From Mariprofundus sp. (GTDB taxonomy: Bacteria; Pseudomonadota; Zetaproteobacteria; Mariprofundales; Mariprofundaceae): a DNA stretch of 11,997 bases. Of the stretch, positions 5,090-11,997 are shown one piece after another. Under the pieces are notes generated by a model. It was not told the DNA's origin. It worked only from the letters and a program-made list of their open reading frames with translations, and did not search any database. A program made the position numbers and the translations under genes. The number at the start of each line of letters is the position of its first letter. Position 1 is the first letter of the stretch. The DNA is taken from the NCBI GenBank assembly GCA_021772845.1, contig JAJFLF010000281.1, forward strand, positions 1 through 11,997. Reading direction: 5' to 3'.

Positions 5090-7267
5090 TCAGCCTGCCT
5101 GAATCGCCGTCAATGCGATGGTATAGACAATATCTTCAACCGTGGCTCCTCGGGATAGATCGTTCACTGGCTTGCGCAAGCCCTGCAACATTGGCCCGAT
5201 ACTGACCACATTAGCACTACGCTGAACGGCTTTGTAGGTGGTATTGCCGGTATTCAGATCGGGGAATACAAACACATTGGCTTTGCCTGCCACTTTACTG
5301 TCCGGCGCTTTGCTTTTACCGACCGAGGTAATCGCTGCCGCATCATATTGCAGTGGACCATCAACTAGCAGGTCAGGTCTGCGTTGGCGCACCATCTCAG
5401 TGGCCTGACGTACTTTATCTACATCAAGGCCTGTGCCTGATTCTCCGGTGCTGTAACTGATCATGGCAACACGAGAGTCCAGTCCAAAACGGGAGGCCGA
5501 ATCGGCACTTTGAATCGCAATATCGGCTAACTGTTCAGCATTAGGGTCCGGATTAATCGCGCAGTCACCATACACCACAACCTGATCGGGCAAACACATG
5601 AAGAAGATGGATGAAACCAGTTTTGCTGATGCATTGGTGCCAATCAACTGAAACGCTGGTCGCACTGTGTTGGCTGTTGAATGCAGCGCACCTGCGACAA
5701 GTCCATCCACATCATCCATTGCCAACATCATGGTACCGAGTGCAACACGGCTCTGCAGCTGATCTTTAGCGATGGCGCGGGTCATGCCTTTATGTTGACG
5801 CAAGGCGACCATCGGTTCGATATACTCTTCAATAACATCAGCCTGATTAATAATAGTGACATCTTGCAGTGTGATTCCTTGTGACGCTGCGGCCATATGA
5901 ATACGTTCAGGGTCACCTAGCAGGATACACTGGGCAATGCCACGTTGCTGGCATTGATAGGCAGCCATGATGGTACGTGGTTCTTCGCCTTCAGGTAGTA
6001 CAATACGCCGTTTGGCCTGAACAGCCTGCTGAATAAGCTGATAACGAAATGCTGCAGGGGAGAGACGTGGTTTGCGTTCGATCGCACAGCGTGTTTTCAG
6101 CCAGTCAGCATCAAGATGATCGGCAACATGGTCCATGGCCTGATCGATCAGATCAAAATCGTCTGCCGCAACTTCCGGTGGCATATTGACCAGTTTTGCA
6201 GCTGTCTGAAAGGAGGTTCCTTCTACCAGCAAGAGCGGAATGCCGGTTTGAATGGCCTGATTGCACAGGGCTAGTATGCGGGGATTGGGTCTGATGCCAC
6301 CTGTCAGAAGGATACCTGCCAGTCGCACGCCGTTCATGGCAGACATACATGCAGCTACAAATACGTCGTCGCGGTCACCCGGGAAAATTAGCAGGGTATG
6401 CGGTTGGTACACACTGAGTGTGTTGACCAGTGTACGCGCACATAGTTCCATGCGTTGTACACGCCGTTCTTTGAGATAACCCTCGTTCAGAACTTCTGCA
6501 CCAAGATAATCGGCGACATCACACATGCGCAAAGCAGTGAGTGGATGCTGCCAGGGAATACCGCCGATAAAATGAAATGGCTTTTTGCTTAGCATTTGGC
6601 ACATGGGATGAACTGGCGCACGCTTTTCAGTAGCAATACCGGCTTGTTGTTGTGGTTCAATCGGCAATACCTCTGATTCTAATACAATAAGGTGTGAAGT
6701 ATCGGATTGTAGTCCATCGGCGAGCAGCAGTGCTGGTTGTTCATCATTGGGCATACCCACTTTGTTGAGAATAGTAGCGATCAATGCTGTACCGTTATCA
6801 TCGGAAAATGCATTGGCGGAAATATCGATATACTCTTCCAGATCGGGTTCAGGTTTGGCCACCAGAATTACTTCAGCATCGAGCGCTTTGCTCACAGCAA
6901 CATTGAGTCGTGTGGCATAACCGGCATGACTATCGGCCACCAGACCTTCAATAATTACCACATCGGCATGGCGAGCACTCTGCTGATAGAGCGCAACCAC
7001 CTCTTCCATCAGCTGGCCCAGTTTGCCGGAGCCAAGCAGGGATTCCGCGCGTCTCAGACTGATCGGTTGTGGTGGTTTAATGCCTGTCATGTGTTCACTC
7101 AGAAGGGTTGAACGCTCAGGTCCATGGTCTCCATCATGCAATTGTGCAAAGGGTTTATAAAAACTGGTGCGTATGCCGAGCCGGTCCAATGCACGAACAA
7201 GACCGAGGCTGACGGTGGTTAAACCTGCTCCGGCTCCAGTGGAAGCAAGGAAAAAGGCGTGACTCAT
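5090..7267 (-). CDS. pta: Phosphate acetyltransferase (long form)
   Basis: Pta converts acetyl-CoA and phosphate to acetyl phosphate and CoA in the cytoplasm. The 725-residue length matches the long enterobacterial type. The N-terminus (FLASTGAGAGLTTVSLGL) is the BioD/CobQ-like P-loop-related domain, a DRTGG-type regulatory region occupies roughly residues 220-340, and the catalytic PTA_PTB domain follows from about 400. The C-terminus is close to E. coli Pta as I remember it, including LVDGPLQYDAA from 634 and FPDLNTGNTTYKAVQ from 668. The ATG at 7267 overlaps the ackA stop as ATGA, so translation is probably coupled. Its TGA stop (5092-5090) lies inside an 8-bp inverted repeat (5069-5076 with 5087-5094) that lacks a T-run. 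Confidence 0.97.
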   Translation of the reverse strand: MSHAFFLASTGAGAGLTTVSLGLVRALDRLGIRTSFYKPFAQLHDGDHGPERSTLLSEHMTGIKPPQPISLRRAESLLGSGKLGQLMEEVVALYQQSARHADVVIIEGLVADSHAGYATRLNVAVSKALDAEVILVAKPEPDLEEYIDISANAFSDDNGTALIATILNKVGMPNDEQPALLLADGLQSDTSHLIVLESEVLPIEPQQQAGIATEKRAPVHPMCQMLSKKPFHFIGGIPWQHPLTALRMCDVADYLGAEVLNEGYLKERRVQRMELCARTLVNTLSVYQPHTLLIFPGDRDDVFVAACMSAMNGVRLAGILLTGGIRPNPRILALCNQAIQTGIPLLLVEGTSFQTAAKLVNMPPEVAADDFDLIDQAMDHVADHLDADWLKTRCAIERKPRLSPAAFRYQLIQQAVQAKRRIVLPEGEEPRTIMAAYQCQQRGIAQCILLGDPERIHMAAASQGITLQDVTIINQADVIEEYIEPMVALRQHKGMTRAIAKDQLQSRVALGTMMLAMDDVDGLVAGALHSTANTVRPAFQLIGTNASAKLVSSIFFMCLPDQVVVYGDCAINPDPNAEQLADIAIQSADSASRFGLDSRVAMISYSTGESGTGLDVDKVRQATEMVRQRRPDLLVDGPLQYDAAAITSVGKSKAPDSKVAGKANVFVFPDLNTGNTTYKAVQRSANVVSIGPMLQGLRKPVNDLSRGATVEDIVYTIALTAIQAG

Positions 7268-8472
7268 GACTGCTGTTCCTCTCGGTTTAAAATATTGTGT
7301 ACATAGCGGGCGATCATTTTTTCTTCATTGGTAGCTACCACCAACACAGGGATGGAATCTCTATCTCTGTTGATGAAACCATCTGAATGTTTGCCATGCT
7401 CATTATTTCTTTCGGGATCAATTCTGACTCCCAATAGTGTCAACTGTGTGACAGTTTTTTCACGAATAAGAGCGGCATGCTCACCAATGCCGCCGGTAAA
7501 AACGATGGCATCAATAGATGCTAATGCAATGCTAAGCCCGGCCAGTGTTTTCGCCAGTCGATAGCAGAATAGATCAACAGCCAGAATGGCCCGCTCATCG
7601 TTCTCTGCAGCGGCCCCAAGCAGCGTACGCATATCATTGCTCTGGCCGGAGAGGCCCAGCAGGCCCGATTCGCGGTTGAGGGCATTGGTGATGCTCTCTA
7701 ACGAGTCGCCACTTTGACGGGCGATATAGTCATGCAGGCCGGGATCAATATCACCACTGCGTGTACCCATGACGAGTCCTTCCAGTGGTGTCATACCCAT
7801 GCTGGTATCCACACTCTTGCCGCCAGCAATCGCTGTGGCGCTGCAGCCATTGCCCAGATGTGCGGTGATCAGGTTGCACTCCTCAAATTCACGTCCAAGC
7901 ATTGCAGCAGCTTGCTGACCAACATAGTGATGACTGGTGCCATGAAAACCATAACGGCGCACACCGTATTCGGTATACCAGTGATAAGGCACGGCATAGA
8001 GGCTGGCATGTTTTGGCATAGCATGATGAAAAGCGGTGTCAAATACAGCTATATGTGGCACATGCGGCAACTGTTTCATGGCGGCGCTGATGCCCGATAG
8101 ATTGGCTGGGTTATGCAGTGGTGCGAGATGCGATAGTGATTCAATCTCTGCAATAACTGAAGTATCAAGCAGCGTGGGTGCGATGAACTTTTCTCCGCCA
8201 TGTACAACCCTGTGGCCAAAGGCTGCAATGCTCTTCTTATCGACGTATTCAAACAGTGCATCCAACATCTGTTGCATCGCTACTTCGTGGTCGGCGAATG
8301 CAATATGGCTCTCTGTAGTTTCGCCATGAAACGAGAAAGACAAGGATGCTTTCTGCTCACCAAGTCGCTGTGCCATAGCCTCGGCCAGCAGTGTTTCCGA
8401 TGGCATATCGATCAATGCCATCTTGATAGAAGAACTACCGGTATTGATGACTAAAATCATTGTATCAGACAA
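7264..8472 (-). CDS. ackA: Acetate kinase, probable TTG start
   Basis: AckA transfers phosphate between acetyl phosphate and ADP, yielding acetate and ATP, and works in reverse for acetate activation. The 402 residues show the ASKHA fold with family residues in place: N10 in VINTGSSS, R88 in GHRVVHGG, H120 in APLHNP, D145 in FDTAFHH, H177 in GFHGTSH, R238 in GTRSGD, FTGGIGEH at 325-332 and ATNEE at 380-384. Two starts are possible. TTG 8472 has GAGG seven bases upstream. ATG 8460, which gives the more usual MILVINTG start, has no ribosome site at the right distance. I prefer TTG, adding four residues (MSDT). pta follows with a 4-base overlap in one operon. Confidence 0.96.
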   Translation of the reverse strand: MSDTMILVINTGSSSIKMALIDMPSETLLAEAMAQRLGEQKASLSFSFHGETTESHIAFADHEVAMQQMLDALFEYVDKKSIAAFGHRVVHGGEKFIAPTLLDTSVIAEIESLSHLAPLHNPANLSGISAAMKQLPHVPHIAVFDTAFHHAMPKHASLYAVPYHWYTEYGVRRYGFHGTSHHYVGQQAAAMLGREFEECNLITAHLGNGCSATAIAGGKSVDTSMGMTPLEGLVMGTRSGDIDPGLHDYIARQSGDSLESITNALNRESGLLGLSGQSNDMRTLLGAAAENDERAILAVDLFCYRLAKTLAGLSIALASIDAIVFTGGIGEHAALIREKTVTQLTLLGVRIDPERNNEHGKHSDGFINRDRDSIPVLVVATNEEKMIARYVHNILNREEQQS

Positions 8473-8479
8473 TGTGAAA

Positions 8480-8483
8480 CCTC
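8480..8483 (-). promoter_or_regulatory. Shine-Dalgarno GAGG supporting the ackA TTG start
   Basis: GAGG on the minus strand ends seven bases before TTG 8472 and 19 bases before ATG 8460. This spacing favours the TTG codon. Confidence 0.5.
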
Positions 8484-8681
8484 GATGTGTCGTTGAATAG
8501 TGTTCGGGCGCATGAACATACTAACAGAAGATATTGCATTACTCACCATGGTAAAGTTAAAGCAAAAAAGATGCCGATAAGCAGTCATTGAATGTCGTAA
8601 TGCTACATTTCGAAGGCTAAATATGGAACGTGAAGTCTATGTTAATGCCTTAATAGAGGGGGAGGGGGCGTTATAACTATC
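8484..8681. other. Divergent ackA/comM intergenic region
   Basis: This space must hold the ackA and comM promoters. Toward ackA, TTTACC and TATCTT with a 16-base spacer around 8525-8555 on the minus strand are a weak match. A polypurine tract with two G5 runs lies near 8654-8668. AATGT and ACATT (8591-8595 and 8605-8609) form a short inverted repeat. I see no gene, no RNA structure and no clear regulator site. Confidence 0.4.
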
Positions 8682-8711
8682 TGTGAAATTATGCTGTTGA
8701 TGGTCTACAAT
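8682..8711 (+). promoter_or_regulatory. Possible promoter giving a leaderless comM transcript
   Basis: TGTGAA (8682-8687), an 18-base spacer and TACAAT (8706-8711) are followed after six bases by ATG 8718. The spacing is the same as that in front of the Sel1 gene. No Shine-Dalgarno sequence precedes this ATG. The -10 is good and the -35 is poor. Confidence 0.3.
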
Positions 8712-8717
8712 AAATAC

Positions 8718-10232
8718 ATGTTAGCTCGATTATGTAGTGCTTCGATTCGTGGGCTTGATGCCGAAGCTGTCGATGTGGAAGTGGACCTTTCACGTGGCTT
8801 ACCTTGCTGGTCATTGGTGGGGCTGCCTGAGGGGGCGGTACGCGAAGCAAGGGATCGGGTGCGCTCTGCGGTGACCAATTCAGGTTTTGAATTCCCGCTG
8901 CGCCGAATCACAGTGAACCTTGCACCGGCAGACAGACGTAAAGACGGTTCTCATTTTGATCTGGCAATCGCTGTTGGTTTGCTGATGGCATCCGGCCAGA
9001 TGTTGTCTAAAGAACGCAGCACATCAGATGAGGTGTTTTTGATTGCTGAACTTGCTTTGGATGGACGGCTAAATGCGGTGCGCGGCGTATTGCCGCTGGT
9101 GTTATTTGCGCGTGCTCAGGGTTTTAACAAGGTCATTGTGCCGATGGATAATGTGATTGAAGCGAGCGCTGTTCAAGGCATGACAATTTATCCGGCTAAA
9201 CATCTGTTGGCAGTGATCCAACACTTAAGTGGCAGCAAAAAACTCAGTGAGGCTGAAATAGTAAGTGATGAGGGTAGTGCTTCTGTGATCGGTGAGGATA
9301 TGGCTGATATCCGCGGTCAGCAGCAGGCACGTCGTGTACTGGAGATTGCAGCAGCAGGCGCACATCATCTCCTGCTCACAGGCTCACCCGGTGTCGGCAA
9401 AAGTATGCTGGCGCATCGGTTGCCGGGCATTATGCCTCCCTTGACAACAGAACAGGCCTTGGAAGTGACTCGTATTTATAGCGTCTCCGGCGATAGCTCG
9501 CGTCCTGCAATGAGTTTGCAGCCGCCGTTGCGGCAGCCGCATCACTCCGCTTCCGATGTGGCGATCATTGGTGGTGGAAGCAATCCAAAACCCGGTGAAA
9601 TTTCGAAGGCTGATCATGGCATTCTGTTTCTGGATGAACTGCCTGAACACAAACGTGCTGTACTGGAAACATTGCGCCAGCCATTGGAAGATGGGTCTGT
9701 GTGCATTGCCCGTGCGGCTGAGTCGGCAGAATATCCGGCCCGTTTCCAACTGATTGCCGCGATGAACCCGTGCCCATGTGGTTATCTGGGGCATCCAACT
9801 AAGCCGTGCAGATGTTCGCCATCCGAAGTGCGACGTTATACAGGTCGCATATCAGGCCCGTTATTGGATCGATTTGATTTAAGGGTGCATGTGCCACCTG
9901 TGGAACGAGAAGAGCTGGCAAATATGCAGCCGGGGGAAGCGTCCAGTGTGATTGCAGAGCGTGTGCAGAGAGCGCGCCAACATCAGTATGCCAGACTTGG
10001 ATCTGGGCGTGTGAATGCACGCATGACAACTACTGAGATTGAGCAGTATGCCAGGCCCGATGCGGAATCGGCTAAAATGCTGGATCATGCTATGCAGCAC
10101 TTTTCACTCTCTGCCCGCAGTTATCATCGCATTCTCAAGGTGGCACGTACCATTGCCGACCTGGCTGATTCAGATGCAATTAACTCAGGCCATATTGCCG
10201 AAGCACTGCAGTATCGGGGCGAAGATTCGTAA
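8718..10232 (+). CDS. comM: ComM/YifB Mg-chelatase-like AAA+ ATPase
   Basis: ComM is a hexameric AAA+ helicase; in Vibrio and Acinetobacter it promotes branch migration when single-stranded DNA is integrated during natural transformation. From ATG 8718 it has 504 residues. The N-terminal ChlI/Lon-like domain spans about 12-160 (SLVGLP at 32-37, NLAPADRRKDGSHFDLA). The AAA+ core has Walker A GSPGVGKS at 222-229, Walker B ILFLDE at 302-307 and a CPCG...CRC cysteine cluster at about 352-366. RISGPLLDRFD is at 377-387. The C-terminal helical lid with SARSYHRILKVARTIADL completes the family. The start is chosen because family members begin MLAR; in-frame ATGs at 8691 and 8700 would add nine or six residues. 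The gene is monocistronic, and no other competence gene is visible. Homologues also occur in bacteria not known to be competent. Confidence 0.95.
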   Translation: MLARLCSASIRGLDAEAVDVEVDLSRGLPCWSLVGLPEGAVREARDRVRSAVTNSGFEFPLRRITVNLAPADRRKDGSHFDLAIAVGLLMASGQMLSKERSTSDEVFLIAELALDGRLNAVRGVLPLVLFARAQGFNKVIVPMDNVIEASAVQGMTIYPAKHLLAVIQHLSGSKKLSEAEIVSDEGSASVIGEDMADIRGQQQARRVLEIAAAGAHHLLLTGSPGVGKSMLAHRLPGIMPPLTTEQALEVTRIYSVSGDSSRPAMSLQPPLRQPHHSASDVAIIGGGSNPKPGEISKADHGILFLDELPEHKRAVLETLRQPLEDGSVCIARAAESAEYPARFQLIAAMNPCPCGYLGHPTKPCRCSPSEVRRYTGRISGPLLDRFDLRVHVPPVEREELANMQPGEASSVIAERVQRARQHQYARLGSGRVNARMTTTEIEQYARPDAESAKMLDHAMQHFSLSARSYHRILKVARTIADLADSDAINSGHIAEALQYRGEDS

Positions 10233-10253
10233 CTATCCAGTATAAACATTGAA

Positions 10254-10317
10254 GCCACAGGTGGACGCAGATGAACACTGATTTATAGATGTTTTTTTGC
10301 CTTCGCGTCTTTGTGGT
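10254..10317. repeat. Long imperfect palindrome between convergent comM and glycosyltransferase genes
   Basis: CCACA (10255-10259) and GACGC (10264-10268) pair with GCGTC (10305-10309) and TGTGG (10312-10316), giving a bulged hairpin with an AT-rich loop that includes seven Ts (10292-10298). The left arm shares 15 of 18 bases with 3191-3208 on the other strand. Similar CCACAGATGAACGCAGATG...GTCTTTGTGG sequence is familiar to me from intergenic DNA of many bacteria. It begins 21 bases after the comM stop and ends 6 bases before the facing gene's stop, so it may act as a shared transcript end. Confidence 0.5.
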
Positions 10318-10322
10318 GAGAA

Positions 10323-11378
10323 TTACTGAGTATAAGAGATGATGATATCAGCCGCTTCAATAGCACCATCAGCCTCAATCTCCGGAAAACAGCATGGATC
10401 AGTGTTCGCAGCATCGAGTGCTGCTTGCCAATGGCCATGCTGAAAATCAGAGCGGCCCATGCCGCATGCGGGGAATGATTGATCCAGCCACTCTTTAAGC
10501 ATGGGGAACTCCGGAAAATCAGGCCGTTCAACCCAGGCAATAGGGGTGGAGGTAGACCAGCATTCAGAGAGTACACCGTAACCGGGTTTACAGAGCACAA
10601 CATCGATATGTTGCATCAGATCAATAGGGCGTAGCTCAGCATTGAAATGGATGCTTTGTACATTTTCAGGTGAGTGGCTGGGAGCATCAGGAATCAGAAA
10701 TAACCAGTCAGGCATATTGGCAAGCGCTTGTAGATCATAGGGCGGGTTGCCGCAGCCGCCAAATAGTACCAGTGCCTTTTTACGTTGATCAGTAGCTACC
10801 GGATTTATAATCGCAGCGGCTTGTGTGGCAATAAGGCCAATATCCTGCCGATTTGGGAATACCGGCATATGCATTGCCATCGGTGGTGTCAGTAACAAAT
10901 CACACTGGCTATATGCCTTAGCAAGTTTTTTGATGATCAGATCATCGGCATCCAGCCAATATGAATAAATTGTATGCCAATCGAGTGTTGCCAGGCCGAT
11001 GCCGGGAATATCTAGTGCTTTGGCAGTTGGAAATGCCAATGGAGAGATATCAGAGATGACCAATGATGCATTGAAGTGAGACAGCCATTTGATTTCCTGC
11101 TCAATCTGTTTATCCATCTGATCAACCCAGACATGCATTTGTTTGATAGAGGCTTGTTGATCTTCTTCAATAGCACTTTTTTGTATCACACCTACATCGA
11201 CAGGTGTGGTTTCGAGTTCAAAGTTGAATTTCAAACGCGATTGGATTTCAGTTTTTGGCAGTGAGCAGCGAATCAGGAACCGGAAATCTGGTGCGATATG
11301 GTGAATGCGATTCAGCACAGGAGCCATTTGCGCCAGATGACCAAAACCATGGCCAGAAATATAGACTGCGATGTTCAT
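10323..11378 (-). CDS. GT-B fold glycosyltransferase-like protein
   Basis: The protein has 351 residues. The N-terminus MNIAVYISGHGFGH (glycine/histidine loop at 9-14) is typical of GT-B nucleotide-sugar enzymes. It is especially like the N-terminal part of plant L-arabinokinase and related bacterial proteins, as far as I recall. The C-terminal half carries VLFGGCGNPPYDL at 204-215 and CKPGYGVLSECW at 263-274, the region that binds the donor nucleotide in MurG/MGT-like enzymes. There is no signal peptide or membrane segment, so it should be cytosolic. Donor and acceptor cannot be told. It begins three bases after the yjbQ stop, with AAGGTG eight bases before its ATG inside the end of yjbQ, so translational coupling is likely. 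TAA ends it at 10323. Confidence 0.8.
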   Translation of the reverse strand: MNIAVYISGHGFGHLAQMAPVLNRIHHIAPDFRFLIRCSLPKTEIQSRLKFNFELETTPVDVGVIQKSAIEEDQQASIKQMHVWVDQMDKQIEQEIKWLSHFNASLVISDISPLAFPTAKALDIPGIGLATLDWHTIYSYWLDADDLIIKKLAKAYSQCDLLLTPPMAMHMPVFPNRQDIGLIATQAAAIINPVATDQRKKALVLFGGCGNPPYDLQALANMPDWLFLIPDAPSHSPENVQSIHFNAELRPIDLMQHIDVVLCKPGYGVLSECWSTSTPIAWVERPDFPEFPMLKEWLDQSFPACGMGRSDFQHGHWQAALDAANTDPCCFPEIEADGAIEAADIIISYTQ

Positions 11379-11381
11379 GCC

Positions 11382-11801
11382 TTATTCACCTTGCAGGGTG
11401 ATAACGAGTTTTCGCGAGCCTCCATAATCCCTGTGTTCACCAAGATAGATGCCTTGCCATGTACCCAGTGCCAAACGTCCAGCTCGAATTGGAATGCTAA
11501 CAGTGCTGCCTATCGTGCTGGCTTTGATATGGGCTGGCATATCATCTTCTCCTTCCAGTGTATGATCATAATAGGGCTGATTTTGTGGTACAAAATGGTT
11601 GAAATGTTTCTCCATATCACTACGTACATCCGGATCGGCATTCTCATTGATGGTCAGGCTGGCACTGCTGTGCTGAATAAAGATATGAGCCAGGCCTACA
11701 GAATACTCACCCAGTTCAGGTAGTTGATTGAGCACTTCATTGGTAATCAAATGAAATCCTCTGCTTCTGGCTTGTAATTGAATATTTTTTTGTTTCCACA
11801 T
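11382..11801 (-). CDS. yjbQ: YjbQ/UPF0047 family protein
   Basis: This small cytosolic protein has 139 residues, the usual family length. Family motifs are all present: HSSASL at 44-49, NENADPDVR at 52-60, HTLEGEDDMPAH at 80-91 and GTWQGIYLGEHR at 113-124. The histidines and acidic residues in these motifs form a metal-binding pocket in solved members. Weak thiamine phosphate synthase activity has been reported for some members, but the true role is not settled. ATG 11801 is chosen because AGGGAG lies six bases upstream. A TTG at 11825 would add eight residues and swallow that site. It is the first gene of a two-gene leftward operon with the glycosyltransferase-like gene. Confidence 0.93.
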   Translation of the reverse strand: MWKQKNIQLQARSRGFHLITNEVLNQLPELGEYSVGLAHIFIQHSSASLTINENADPDVRSDMEKHFNHFVPQNQPYYDHTLEGEDDMPAHIKASTIGSTVSIPIRAGRLALGTWQGIYLGEHRDYGGSRKLVITLQGE

Positions 11802-11899
11802 CGCTGACTCCCTGTCTGAATTCAAAGCATATCATGCCAATGATTTCCGTGTTTTAAAATGCATGGATGCAGTTTTTCATCTTCGACCTAATATGGCGC

Positions 11900-11997
11900 A
11901 TGCTCTATTTTGACCGTATATCCCTGCGACGTGGTAATAAACTCTTATTCAGTGATGCGACCATGACGATTCATGCCGGCCATCGTGTTGGTATTAC
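11900..11997 (+). CDS. yheS: ABC-F ATPase (YheS-like), 5' end only
   Basis: Thirty-two complete codons run from ATG 11900 to the right edge, giving MLYFDRISLRRGNKLLFSDA and then TMTIHAGHRVGI. This is the start of the first ATP-binding cassette of a soluble ABC-F protein, just before the Walker A loop, which lies beyond the window. ABC-F proteins act on ribosomes. The LRRG.K.LF.DA pattern is nearer YheS than Uup or EttA as I remember them, so the symbol is tentative. No Shine-Dalgarno sequence is seen. TAATAT (11889-11894) lies five bases before the ATG. The gene is divergent from yjbQ across 98 bases. Confidence 0.75.
   Translation, partial: MLYFDRISLRRGNKLLFSDATMTIHAGHRVGI

Noticed and set aside
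8650..8672. Polypurine G-rich tract before comM as a G-quadruplex or strong ribosome site
   Set aside because: Only two runs of five Gs are present, too few for a single-strand quadruplex, and the tract is too far from the ATGs at 8691 and 8718 to serve as a ribosome site.
11298..11723. Rightward 141-codon open frame opposite yjbQ
   Set aside because: It is antisense to a gene carrying every YjbQ family motif and has no support of its own.

Overview
The window looks like ordinary chromosome from a mid-GC Gram-negative bacterium. The Pta C-terminus, ComM/YifB, the ackA-pta order and a YheS-like ABC-F start all read like Proteobacteria. A gammaproteobacterium, or a close relative such as a zetaproteobacterium, fits best. 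I cannot fix the taxon from sequence alone. I see no phage, plasmid, insertion-sequence, CRISPR, tRNA or rRNA signal.

Layout from left to right. (1) Positions 1-2219, leftward: a secreted Sel1-repeat protein gene, followed by a second secreted protein of unknown function that runs off the left edge. The Sel1 gene carries an in-frame TGA at codon 398, and 97 more open codons follow it in the same frame. (2) Positions 2404-4887, rightward: an RNase HI with an N-terminal hybrid-binding domain, a short-form ThiI without the rhodanese domain, and a two-helix membrane protein. (3) Positions 5090-8472, leftward: ackA and pta with a 4-base overlap, the phosphotransacetylase-acetate kinase pathway. 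(4) Positions 8718-10232, rightward: comM/yifB. (5) Positions 10323-11801, leftward: yjbQ followed after 3 bases by a GT-B glycosyltransferase-like protein. (6) From 11900, rightward: the first 32 codons of an ABC-F ATPase.

Most genes are housekeeping. AckA and Pta interconvert acetyl-CoA, acetyl phosphate and acetate with ATP gain. ThiI makes 4-thiouridine in tRNA and may serve thiazole synthesis. RNase HI removes RNA:DNA hybrids. ComM drives branch migration during natural transformation. The less familiar parts are the secreted Sel1/unknown pair, the yjbQ-glycosyltransferase pair, and the intergenic spaces. Those spaces hold several short palindromic or dispersed-repeat sequences, and some -10-like hexamers lie directly in front of start codons that lack a Shine-Dalgarno sequence.

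I did not find a convincing new multi-gene system. The best leads are the interrupted Sel1 gene, the possible leaderless starts, and the yjbQ-glycosyltransferase pair.
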